NCBI RefSeq assembly: GCF_002549775.1
Contig: NZ_NMTR01000021.1
Span: forward strand, 310,001 to 374,000
Direction: 5' to 3'
Length of the DNA stretch: 64,000 nucleotides
Source of the DNA: Faecalibacterium langellae
Lineage (GTDB): Bacteria > Bacillota > Clostridia > Oscillospirales > Ruminococcaceae
Each line of letters starts with the position of its first letter. Position 1 is the first letter of the stretch. The notes under the pieces are model-generated. The model made no database searches. It saw nothing but the letters and a program-made list of their open reading frames with translations, and was not told where the DNA came from. Both the position numbers and the translations under genes were made by a program. Below are positions 1-8,432 of this stretch, in pieces.

Positions 1-1
1 T

Positions 2-1126
2 TCCACCCGGATGGGCTTTGATAAGCTCAGCTTTGATCTGGGCGGTGAGACGGTGCTGCGCTGCAGCATCCGTGCGTTTGAGCAGTGCCCGCTGGTGACG
101 GAGATCGTTCTGGTGGCGGGCAAAAACCGTGCGTTTGTGGAGCAGCAGGCTGCGGACTGCACAAAGCCCGTGCAGATCGTGCCCGGCGGTGCCACCCGCG
201 CCGAGAGCGCGAAAAATGGCGTTCTGGCGGCAAAAGGGGACATCGTGGCGGTGCACGACGCGGCCCGGCCCTTCGTGAGCCAGCCGGTCATCACGGCGGC
301 ATTGGAAGCTGCCGCCCGCAGCGGGGCCGCTGCCCCTGCCGTGCCGGTGAAGGATACCATCAAAACGGCGGTGCGCGGTGACGGCAAGACCGTGCCGGAG
401 GCCTGCCTTGTGCAGACCACGCCCGACCGCAGCACCCTGTATGCGGTGCAGACGCCCCAGTGCTTTGACCGCGCCGAATATCTGGCAGCACTGGGGGAGC
501 TGGACGCTGAGAAGGCCCGGCGCGTCACCGATGATTGCAGCCTGTTCGAGCTGACCGGCCGCGCCGTGCAGCTGACCCAGGGCGATTACGCCAACCTGAA
601 GATCACCACCCGGGAGGACCTGCCCCGCCCGGCACAGAAAGAGGAACCGAAAATGCGCATTGGACACGGTTATGATGTACATCGCCTGGTGGAGGGCCGC
701 AGGCTCATTCTGGGCGGCGTGGACGTCCCGTTTGAGAAGGGGCTGCTGGGCCACTCCGACGCCGATGTGCTGACCCACGCGGTGATGGATGCCGTGCTGG
801 GCGCGGCGGCGCTGGGGGATATCGGCCAGCATTTCCCGGACAATGACCCGGCTTACTCCGGTGCCGACAGCCTCAAGCTGGCCCGCCGCGTGGCCGAAAT
901 TTTAAAGGAGCACGGCTGGCGCATTGAAAACATCGACGCAACGCTGCTGTGCCAGCGCCCGAAGCTGGCGCCCCACATCCCGGCTATGCGCCGGAACCTG
1001 GCGGATGCCTTCGGCCTGCCGGTGGACGCCGTGAGCGTGAAGGCCACCACCGAGGAACATCTGGGCTTTACCGGCGAAGGCCTGGGCATCGCCGCCCATG
1101 CCGTTGCCCTCATCGAAACGCTGTAA
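2..1126 (+). CDS. ispDF: Bifunctional IspD-IspF (MEP cytidylyltransferase / MECDP synthase), 5' partial
   Basis: This enzyme catalyses two steps of the MEP isoprenoid pathway: CTP-dependent activation of methylerythritol phosphate (IspD) and cyclisation to methylerythritol cyclodiphosphate (IspF). The reading frame is open to the window edge and codes S-T-R-M-G-F-D-K, the end of the IspD nucleotide-binding loop, so only the first few residues are missing. IspD motifs include [12 protein letters not shown] and VQTPQCF. After a short polar linker, the IspF domain starts at the Met codon at 653 with GHGYDVH (metal-binding Asp/His) and GHSDADVL, and runs to the end. A GAGGA 7 nt before that internal ATG could also yield free IspF. 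cdaA follows 15 nt downstream. Confidence 0.95.
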   Translation, partial: STRMGFDKLSFDLGGETVLRCSIRAFEQCPLVTEIVLVAGKNRAFVEQQAADCTKPVQIVPGGATRAESAKNGVLAAKGDIVAVHDAARPFVSQPVITAALEAAARSGAAAPAVPVKDTIKTAVRGDGKTVPEACLVQTTPDRSTLYAVQTPQCFDRAEYLAALGELDAEKARRVTDDCSLFELTGRAVQLTQGDYANLKITTREDLPRPAQKEEPKMRIGHGYDVHRLVEGRRLILGGVDVPFEKGLLGHSDADVLTHAVMDAVLGAAALGDIGQHFPDNDPAYSGADSLKLARRVAEILKEHGWRIENIDATLLCQRPKLAPHIPAMRRNLADAFGLPVDAVSVKATTEEHLGFTGEGLGIAAHAVALIETL

Positions 1127-1141
1127 CGGGAGTGTGCACCA

Positions 1142-2041
1142 ATGACTCTGAATGCGATCATTGCAAATTTCCAGACCTTCAAGATCGTGGATCTGCTTGA
1201 TATCATCATCATTGCGTTCCTGATCTATCAGGTGCTGGGCATCATCAACCGCACCCGCGCCGGGCAGCTGGCCAAGGGCGCGCTGATCGTGCTGGCCGTT
1301 TATCTGGTGGCCAACACTTTGAACATGCGCACCGTCACCTGGCTGCTGAACTCACTGCTGCAGGTGGGCCTGCTGACGCTGGTGGTGCTGTTCCAGCCGG
1401 AGATCCGCCGCGCGCTGGAGCGCATGGGCCAGACCGACCAGTGGACGGCAAAGCTGTTCAACGTGAAGGGCCGCTACAACGACCCCAGCCTGAAGGGCGC
1501 ATGGCGCAGCGCCATCATTGCCATCTGCGACGCGGCCGAGCGCTTCTCGGAGACCAAGACCGGCGCACTGATCGTGCTGGAACGCCACACGAACCTTTCT
1601 GAGATCGTGCGCACCGGCACCCCGGTGAACAGTGCGGTCAATCTGGAAGTGCTGGGCACCATCTTCTACGAGGGCACCCCGCTGCACGACGGCGCGGCCA
1701 TCATCGAAAACGGACGCATCAAGGCGGCAGGCTGTGTGCTGCCCCTTTCCAATAATCTTGATCTCGGCAAGGACATGGGCACCCGCCACCGCGCCTGCCT
1801 GGGCATTGCCGAAAACTCGGACGCCATCGCCATCGTGGTGAGCGAGGAGACCGGCATCATCTCCATGGCGAAGAACGGCGTGCTGATCCGCCATTTTGAC
1901 CGCCAGACCCTTTACACCCGCCTGATCGACGAGATGATCCCCAAGGAGACCGCCGCCGAGAAGACGACCGCCAGCGGCTGGAAGGGCCAGCTCAGCCGTC
2001 TGTGGAACTGGGCCAGCCAGAAGGAGGACGAGCAGCAATGA
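1142..2041 (+). CDS. cdaA: Diadenylate cyclase CdaA
   Basis: Membrane-bound synthase of the second messenger c-di-AMP from two ATP. Hydrophobic helices occupy residues 17-33, 45-58 and 67-85. The DAC/DisA_N catalytic domain follows, with the DGA motif at residues 183-185 (LHDGAAII) and the RHR motif at 213-217 (GTRHRA). At 299 residues it is slightly longer than Bacillus CdaA (about 273) because of an alanine/lysine-rich C-terminal tail. The stop codon overlaps the start of cdaR (ATGA), so the cyclase and its regulator are translationally coupled. The usual third partner, glmM, is not next to them. Confidence 0.96.
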   Translation: MTLNAIIANFQTFKIVDLLDIIIIAFLIYQVLGIINRTRAGQLAKGALIVLAVYLVANTLNMRTVTWLLNSLLQVGLLTLVVLFQPEIRRALERMGQTDQWTAKLFNVKGRYNDPSLKGAWRSAIIAICDAAERFSETKTGALIVLERHTNLSEIVRTGTPVNSAVNLEVLGTIFYEGTPLHDGAAIIENGRIKAAGCVLPLSNNLDLGKDMGTRHRACLGIAENSDAIAIVVSEETGIISMAKNGVLIRHFDRQTLYTRLIDEMIPKETAAEKTTASGWKGQLSRLWNWASQKEDEQQ

Positions 2042-3342
2042 GCAACACGCCCAACAAGGCGAACGGCACGAAGCAGGCCGTCGCACACAAGAAAAACATT
2101 CTGGATGACCGCCGCATCCGGCTGGCACTTTCGATCCTGCTGGCTGTCATTGCGTGGATGGTGGTCACCATCATCGTCCAGCCCGGCACAACCAACACCA
2201 TCTACAATGTGCCGGTGGATTATTCCTATGATTCCGCAGCCTACACTTCCCGCGGCCTGAGCATCGTCAGCGTCGAGGACAAGACCGTGAACCTGAAAAT
2301 TTCCGGCGACGGCTACACCATCGGCGGGCTGACCGCTTCGGATTTCGTGGTCTACCCGGATTTTTCCAGCGTGCGTGACAGCGGAGAGAAGAACCTGCGC
2401 CTGCTGGTGCGCGGGGCCAACGGCCTGCTGAACGGTGTCACCGTGACGATGGAAGGCAGCGACAACACGGTGGATGTGGTGTTCGACGTGGTGGAGGAGA
2501 AGACCCTGCCCGTGACCATCACCACCAACTATCTGACCATCGCGGACGGCTACATCCTTTACAGCACCGATGTCTCCAAGGAGACCGTGACCCTGTCCGG
2601 CCCCAGCAGCGAGCTGGACAAGGTGGCCACCTGCACCGCCGAGGTGACCTACACCGGCGAGCTGAACGAATCGGTCACGCTGAGCACGCCGCTGCGGTTC
2701 TACACCGCCGGAGGCAAGGAAGTGACCTTCGAGTACACCCAGCTGGAGGAAAGCAGTGTGGACGTGACCTTGCAGGTCTACAAGATGGCCACTCTGCCGG
2801 TGAATGTGAATTTCATCAATGCACCGAAGGATTTTGACGATTCTGTGCTGGTGTACGCCCTCAGCCGCAAAGAGCTCAAGGTGGCGGGCCCCACGGCAAA
2901 GATCGACCAGCTTTCCACCCTGCCCATCGGCAGCATCGACCTTTCTACCTTTGCGCTGAACAAGAGCTACGAGATGCCCATTGAGCTGCCGACGGATATC
3001 TACCTGCTGGATAACATCTCCACCATCACGGTCAGCTTCGACTGCTCGAACCTGGAGACCAAGACCATGAACCTGCCCAGCAGCTGCGTGCAGGTGGTGA
3101 ACCTGCCCTCCACCTATCAGCTCACAGTGGAGACGGACCGGCTCATGAACGTGACCCTCTGCGGCCCGAAGGGCGCGATGGAAACGCTGACGCCGGAGCA
3201 GGTCGTGGTGGAGATCGACGCCGAGGACTTCTCGGTGGCTACCGGCCAGCAGAACATCGCCTGCCGCCTGTATGTGCCCTCCAACGGCAAAATTTTCGCA
3301 CTGGGCAGCTATGTGCTGCAGTGCCGCATCGACAGCAACTGA
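2038..3342 (+). CDS. cdaR: CdaA regulatory protein CdaR (YbbR-domain protein)
   Basis: Membrane-anchored modulator of CdaA. It has a cytoplasmic N-terminus rich in Asn and Lys, one transmembrane segment (about residues 20-40, IRLALSILLAVIAWMVVTII) and a long extracellular part built of repeated YbbR domains of about 80 residues. The ATG at 2038 is preferred to an upstream in-frame ATG at 2002 because it has GAAGGAGG just before it and overlaps the cdaA stop by 4 bases. The length of 434 residues fits the family. Confidence 0.92.
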   Translation: MSNTPNKANGTKQAVAHKKNILDDRRIRLALSILLAVIAWMVVTIIVQPGTTNTIYNVPVDYSYDSAAYTSRGLSIVSVEDKTVNLKISGDGYTIGGLTASDFVVYPDFSSVRDSGEKNLRLLVRGANGLLNGVTVTMEGSDNTVDVVFDVVEEKTLPVTITTNYLTIADGYILYSTDVSKETVTLSGPSSELDKVATCTAEVTYTGELNESVTLSTPLRFYTAGGKEVTFEYTQLEESSVDVTLQVYKMATLPVNVNFINAPKDFDDSVLVYALSRKELKVAGPTAKIDQLSTLPIGSIDLSTFALNKSYEMPIELPTDIYLLDNISTITVSFDCSNLETKTMNLPSSCVQVVNLPSTYQLTVETDRLMNVTLCGPKGAMETLTPEQVVVEIDAEDFSVATGQQNIACRLYVPSNGKIFALGSYVLQCRIDSN

Positions 3343-3360
3343 AAAGGATAGCATAACAAC

Positions 3361-4956
3361 ATGATTCTGGTTCGCAACATCCGTCTGCCGCTCTCCGCCG
3401 GGGAACCGCAGGCATTTGAAAAAGCCCTGCACACCGCCCGCATCCCGCGCGGCAGGGTGCAGCACCTGGGCGTGGCAAAGCTCTCGGTGGACGCCCGCCA
3501 TGGCCAGCCCAAGCTGGTGTACACCGTGGCTGTCACCCTGAAGGACCCGGCAGACGAAGCGGCCTTTGCCGCCCGGGGCGGGGACGTGACTCTGCACGAG
3601 AAAGCTGATTTCTCGGTGCAGAACGGCACCCTGCCGCTGGGCCACCGGCCGGTGGTCTGCGGTCTGGGCCCGGCGGGCCTGTTTGCAGCGCTGCTGCTGG
3701 CCCGGCAGGGCTATAAGCCCATCGTGCTGGAACGCGGCCCTGCGCTGGACGAGCGTGTGAAGGCTGTGGAGCATTTTTCCGCCACCGGTGAGCTGGACGT
3801 GAACGCGAACATCCAGTTCGGCGAGGGCGGCGCGGGCACCTTCTCGGACGGCAAGCTGACCACCCGCATCGGCGACGAGCTGTGCGGCTTTGTCACCGAA
3901 GTGTTCCTGCAGCACGGTGCACCGGCAGAGATCGCCTGGAAGCAGAAGCCCCATGTGGGCACCGACCTGCTGCGGGGCGTCATCACCTCCATCCGCAGGG
4001 AGATCGAGGCTTTGGGCGGCGAGGTGCACTTCAACACGGCCCTGACCGGCTTTGAACAGAAAAACGGACAGCTGACCGGAATTTTTACCACAAATGGCAC
4101 CTTCCCCTGTGAAGCGCTGGTGTTCGCGGTGGGCCACTCGGCCCGGGACACCTTCGGGATGCTGATGGACAGCGGCCTGCAGCTGGAGTGCAAGCCCTTC
4201 AGCGTGGGCTTCCGTGCCGAGCACCTGCAGAGCGAGATCGAAAAGAGCCTGTACCACGAGGCGGCAGGCCACCCGGCTCTGCCCCGGGGCGAATACCAGC
4301 TCTCCCAGCATGTGGGTGAGCGGTGCGTCTATACCTTCTGCATGTGCCCCGGCGGGCAGGTGGTGGCTTCGGCCAGCGAAGAAGGGCGCGTGGTCACCAA
4401 CGGCATGAGCTACCACGCCCGCAACGGCAAAAACGCCAACGCGGCGGTTGTGGTGAGCGTAGGTGCGTCTGATTTTGCAAACGACCCGCGCCGGGCCATC
4501 GCGTTCCAGCGGGAGCTGGAAGCCAAAGCCTATGCGGCAGGCCATGCCGCCGGGCCCTATGCCGCCCCGGCCGAGAACATCCAGAGCTTTCTGGAAGGAC
4601 GCGGCCAGCTGCGCATCGGCAGCGTGCAGCCTACCTATGACCGCGGCGTGACGGCGGCCGACCTGGGGGCCCTGCTGCCCGGGGAGCTGGCCGACACCCT
4701 GCGGGCGGGCCTGCGCGCCTACGAGCGCAAAATCGCAGGCTACACCGCGCCGGACGCCATCCTCACCGGCCTTGAGACCCGCACCAGCAGCCCGGTGCGG
4801 CTGAAGCGGGAGGAGAATTTTGAGTGTTCCCAGCTGGCAGGGCTGTACCCCTGCGGCGAGGGCGCAGGGTATGCGGGCGGCATCATGAGCGCCGCCGTGG
4901 ATGGCCTGCGGGTGGCCCGCGCCATCATCAGCCGGTATGCACCGGCAGAAGGGTGA
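3361..4956 (+). CDS. FAD-dependent oxidoreductase of the COG2509 type
   Basis: A putative cytoplasmic FAD-dependent dehydrogenase of unknown substrate. The N-terminal 90 residues form a small alpha/beta domain. They are followed by a dinucleotide-binding loop (VVCGLGPAGLFAALLLA, near residue 100) and later motifs typical of this family: NIQFGEGGAGTFSDGKL and, near the C-terminus, YPCGEGAGYAGGIMSAAVDG. The length (531) is usual for the family. It follows cdaR after 18 nt and has its own weak SD (AAAGGATA). In my recollection this family often neighbours cdaA/cdaR in clostridia. The physiological reaction is not known. Confidence 0.85.
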   Translation: MILVRNIRLPLSAGEPQAFEKALHTARIPRGRVQHLGVAKLSVDARHGQPKLVYTVAVTLKDPADEAAFAARGGDVTLHEKADFSVQNGTLPLGHRPVVCGLGPAGLFAALLLARQGYKPIVLERGPALDERVKAVEHFSATGELDVNANIQFGEGGAGTFSDGKLTTRIGDELCGFVTEVFLQHGAPAEIAWKQKPHVGTDLLRGVITSIRREIEALGGEVHFNTALTGFEQKNGQLTGIFTTNGTFPCEALVFAVGHSARDTFGMLMDSGLQLECKPFSVGFRAEHLQSEIEKSLYHEAAGHPALPRGEYQLSQHVGERCVYTFCMCPGGQVVASASEEGRVVTNGMSYHARNGKNANAAVVVSVGASDFANDPRRAIAFQRELEAKAYAAGHAAGPYAAPAENIQSFLEGRGQLRIGSVQPTYDRGVTAADLGALLPGELADTLRAGLRAYERKIAGYTAPDAILTGLETRTSSPVRLKREENFECSQLAGLYPCGEGAGYAGGIMSAAVDGLRVARAIISRYAPAEG

Positions 4957-4962
4957 GAAAAA

Positions 4963-6303
4963 TTGATGAACGATCGTGAAAACGATACAATGCAGGAAAA
5001 CGAGGGCCGCCGGGTGCAGCAGGAGCTGGAAAGCCAGCTGCGCGCCTTTGGCGACACCGTATCGGACGCTTTTGCCCACGGCTTTGAGGGCCGCGGCATG
5101 GACATTGGCGACCGGGCCTACGGTGTGGGCAAGGCAGCGGTGCACGCGGCCAATTATGGCATCGGCGAAGCAGCCAAGGCTTTCCGCAGCGGCCGCGACG
5201 CCTACTATAAAAACCAGCAGGAGGCCCGCCGGAATGCGGCGGACGGCACTGCTGCGGCAGGCAGCACCGGCATGCCCCAGTGGGCGCGCCAGATGTTCGG
5301 CTTCCCGGAGCCGACCCCGGTGGAAAACGTCCGCAGCAGCGCAAAAAAGTACAGAGGTACGGGCATTGCGCTGCTGGCCACCGGCATCACCTTTGCGGTC
5401 ATCTTCGGCACTGCCGGCATCAGCTGCCTGGCGGTGGCGGAGGCGGCAACGCCGCTGGCAGCGGCTGTGGGAGACGGCGTGGTCTATGCGCTGGGCAGCG
5501 GGCTGCTTAGCAGTGCGGGCATGACCGCGCTGGAGATCTGCGGCAATGTGTTTACCGTTGTGGCTCTCGGCTTCTGCTGGATGATCGCCGCCGGGGCCAG
5601 CCGCATGAAGGCAGGCAAGAATATGGACCTGTATGCCGACATGGCCGAAGGCATGGACTACAAACAGGGCCTTTCGGTGCAGATGCTGGCCGATCTTGCC
5701 CATCAGAAAAAGAAAAAAACGCTGAAACAGCTGCAAAAGTATATCCGCAAGGGCTGGCTGCGCGCCTGGCTGGACGAAAAGACCCAGAAGCTTTACCTGA
5801 CGGCCGAAGATTACCGCGCCGCGCAGGAAGCTGCTGCCGCACCCAAGGCAGAGCCGCAGCCGGAAAAGCCGGAAGCGGACGAAACACCGCTGAATCTGGA
5901 AACCGCCCGCCGCTTTGCCGCCGTGCTGGCGCAGGAAAAGCAGGTCATGCAGGATGCCCAGGGCCGCGAAGAACTGGAGCATATGCAGAAGACCACCACC
6001 GCCATCTGCGACTGGCTGGAAGCCCACCCGGAGAGCCTGCCCAAGGCCCGCCGCTTTGCGGAATATTATATCCCCACCACCCTCAAGCTGCTGCACACCT
6101 ACAACGATGTGCAGGGTCAGAAGGGCGAGAATGCCGAGACCATCCGCCGGGATATCGCGGGCATCCTGCACACCCTCAACCAGGCGTATGACACCCTTTA
6201 CAACACACTGCTCTCGGATATGGCCATGGATGTCTCCTCGGAGATCGCGGCGCTGCAGGGGATGCTGGCCAACGACGGCCTGACGGGAGGGGACTTTCAA
6301 TGA
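4963..6303 (+). CDS. XpaC-like (5-bromo-4-chloroindolyl phosphate hydrolysis family) membrane protein
   Basis: 446-residue protein of the XpaC/TelA-related family. The polar N-terminal region (1-120) is rich in Ala, Gly and Arg. Two hydrophobic segments follow at about residues 130-150 and 185-210, then a small basic domain (QKKKKTLKQLQKYIRKGW), a proline/glutamate linker, and the C-terminal helical domain with the family hallmark FAEYYIPTTLKLLHTYNDV. The family name comes from a Bacillus phenotype and the true function is unclear. The start is TTG at 4963 or ATG at 4966, 6-9 nt after the preceding stop. The stop overlaps recJ by 4 bases. Confidence 0.8.
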   Translation: MMNDRENDTMQENEGRRVQQELESQLRAFGDTVSDAFAHGFEGRGMDIGDRAYGVGKAAVHAANYGIGEAAKAFRSGRDAYYKNQQEARRNAADGTAAAGSTGMPQWARQMFGFPEPTPVENVRSSAKKYRGTGIALLATGITFAVIFGTAGISCLAVAEAATPLAAAVGDGVVYALGSGLLSSAGMTALEICGNVFTVVALGFCWMIAAGASRMKAGKNMDLYADMAEGMDYKQGLSVQMLADLAHQKKKKTLKQLQKYIRKGWLRAWLDEKTQKLYLTAEDYRAAQEAAAAPKAEPQPEKPEADETPLNLETARRFAAVLAQEKQVMQDAQGREELEHMQKTTTAICDWLEAHPESLPKARRFAEYYIPTTLKLLHTYNDVQGQKGENAETIRRDIAGILHTLNQAYDTLYNTLLSDMAMDVSSEIAALQGMLANDGLTGGDFQ

Positions 6304-8432
6304 CCTACCGTGCATGGGAGCTCAAGCCGCTGGACCGCGCGGCCCTGAAGGAGCTGACGCAGGCCATCGCCGAGCAGGCCGTGGAAGAACTGGAACAGCA
6401 GGCTATGGAAGAAGAACCCTGGTCTGACGCAAAATACAGCAGCGTGCTTTCCGCCCAGCAGAAGGAGAACGCCCTGCTGGCGGGCATCCTGACCGCCCGG
6501 GGCATCACCGACCCTGCCGAAGCCCTCACCCTGCTGGCCGGGGAGGAAGATCTCAGCGACCCGTTTTTGCTGACGGATATGCAAAAAGCCTGCGAGCGCA
6601 TCTGGCAGGCCATTGATAACGGCGAGACCATCGTGGTCTTTGGCGATTACGACGTGGACGGCGTGACCGCCACGGCCCTGCTCTACCAGCACCTCAAGGG
6701 TATGGGGGCCACGGTGAAATGCATGCTGCCCAGCCGCGAGGGCGACGGCTACGGCCTTTCCCGCAACGCCATCCAGTCCATCCACGACAAGGGCTATCAG
6801 CTCATCGTGACCGTGGACAACGGCATCTCTGCTGTGGAAGAAGCGGAGTTTGCCGCAGAACTGGGCATCGACCTCATCATCACCGACCACCATCTGCCGC
6901 CGGAAACGCTGCCCAAAGCCGTTGCTGTGGTGGACCCCCGCCGGCTGGACGACACCAGCCCCTTCAAGGGCCTGTGCGGCGCGGGTGTGGCTTTTAAGCT
7001 GTGCGCCGCACTGGACGGCTGCCCGCCGGAAGAAATGCTGGATTATTGCGGCGACCTTGCCGCCGTGGGCACTGTGGCCGACGTGATGCCGCTGACCGGC
7101 GAGAACCGCACGCTGGTAAAATCCGGCCTGCGCCAGCTGCAGAACACCGACCGCCCGGGCCTGGAAGCCCTGCTGGAAGAAGTGGGCCTTGCGGGCCGCC
7201 CCATCACGGCCGAGAACATCAGCTATGCCATCGCGCCCCGCATCAATGCGGCGGGCCGCATGGACAGCGCTGTCACGGCCCTGCAGCTGGTGCTGTGCGA
7301 GGACCCGGACCGGGCCGAAGAACTGGCCCACAAGCTGAACGAGATCAACGTCAAGCGGCAGGAAACGGAACTGGAGATCTTCAAGGCCGCGCAGGTGCTG
7401 CTGGAACAACAGCCCGAACGGCTGGAAGACCGGGTGATGCTGCTGTGGGGCCGCGACTGGCACCCCGGCGTCATCGGCATCGTGGCGTCCCGCCTTGTGG
7501 AGCGCACCGGTCGCCCGGTGATCGTGGTCACAGTGGACGAGCATGGCGAGTGCAAGGGCAGCGGCCGCAGCGTGCCGGGCTTCAACCTGCACGCCTGCAT
7601 CGGCTCCTGCGCCGACCTGCTCATCCGCTATGGCGGCCACGCCATGGCAGCGGGCCTTTCGGTGCGGGAAGAAAATCTGCCCGAGCTGCGCCGCCGCCTG
7701 AACGAGTGGGCCGCCCGGGAATGCCCGGTGCTGCACACCGCCCCGCTGGAATGCGACCTGCCCATCCATCTGGACCGGGTCACGGTGGACAGCGTGCGCC
7801 GCATCGACGCGCTGGCCCCCTTCGGGGCCGAGAACCCGACGCCGGTGTTCCTGCTGCAGAGCGCCGTGGTGGATGGAGTCTATCCGGTGTCCGAGGGCAG
7901 GCACAGCCGCCTGCGCCTGCGGCAGGGCAATGCCAGCGTATATGCGGTCTGGTTCGGTATGCCGCCGGAACAGCTGCCCTACACCATGGGCGACGTGGTG
8001 GATGCCGCGCTGAACCTCTCGGTCTACGAGTCGGCCCGGGGCGCACAGCTTTCCGGACGCATTTTGGACCTGCACCCGGCGGGCCTTGGCACCAAACTGT
8101 CCGAACAGGCAGCCCTTGTGGCCGCCCTGCGCCGCGGCACGCCCCTGACGGCTGAACAGAAAACGCTGATCACGCCTGATCGCAGCCACATTATCACGGT
8201 GTACCGTGAGCTGCAGGCCCGCCGCTGGCACGCAGAAGACCTGCAGCCGCTGTGCGCGAAGCTGGGCGAAGAAAATACAGGCAAAACGCTGGTGGCGGTC
8301 ACGGCCCTGGAACAGGTGGGCCTCATTGCCACAGTGGAAAAGGGCGGGGCAAAGTATCTGGAGCTTGTGCCCGCACAGGGCAAGAAAAACCTTGCCGATG
8401 CCCCGATCCTGAAATGTTTGGAGGGAATGTAA
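6300..8432 (+). CDS. recJ: Single-stranded-DNA-specific exonuclease RecJ
   Basis: 5'-3' ssDNA exonuclease of recombination and mismatch repair. It has a DHH phosphoesterase domain with motif I VFGDYDVDGVTATALL, motif II TVDNGISAVEEAE and motif III IITDHHLPPE, and a DHHA1 domain with the glycine-rich GGHAMAAGL. An OB-like C-terminal domain follows and the tail after it resembles a winged-helix extension. The length of 710 residues is within the Firmicute range. The ATGA overlap with the XpaC-like gene and the immediate junction with rel (stop at 8430-8432, next ATG at 8433) indicate one operon. Confidence 0.95.
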   Translation: MTYRAWELKPLDRAALKELTQAIAEQAVEELEQQAMEEEPWSDAKYSSVLSAQQKENALLAGILTARGITDPAEALTLLAGEEDLSDPFLLTDMQKACERIWQAIDNGETIVVFGDYDVDGVTATALLYQHLKGMGATVKCMLPSREGDGYGLSRNAIQSIHDKGYQLIVTVDNGISAVEEAEFAAELGIDLIITDHHLPPETLPKAVAVVDPRRLDDTSPFKGLCGAGVAFKLCAALDGCPPEEMLDYCGDLAAVGTVADVMPLTGENRTLVKSGLRQLQNTDRPGLEALLEEVGLAGRPITAENISYAIAPRINAAGRMDSAVTALQLVLCEDPDRAEELAHKLNEINVKRQETELEIFKAAQVLLEQQPERLEDRVMLLWGRDWHPGVIGIVASRLVERTGRPVIVVTVDEHGECKGSGRSVPGFNLHACIGSCADLLIRYGGHAMAAGLSVREENLPELRRRLNEWAARECPVLHTAPLECDLPIHLDRVTVDSVRRIDALAPFGAENPTPVFLLQSAVVDGVYPVSEGRHSRLRLRQGNASVYAVWFGMPPEQLPYTMGDVVDAALNLSVYESARGAQLSGRILDLHPAGLGTKLSEQAALVAALRRGTPLTAEQKTLITPDRSHIITVYRELQARRWHAEDLQPLCAKLGEENTGKTLVAVTALEQVGLIATVEKGGAKYLELVPAQGKKNLADAPILKCLEGM

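Noticed and set aside
1912-6315. 1467-codon open frame on the minus strand
   Set aside because: Lies antisense to cdaA, cdaR, the FAD oxidoreductase and the XpaC-like gene, all with clear family motifs. High third-position GC leaves antisense frames free of stops. The product is His/Gln/Gly-rich with no recognisable domain.
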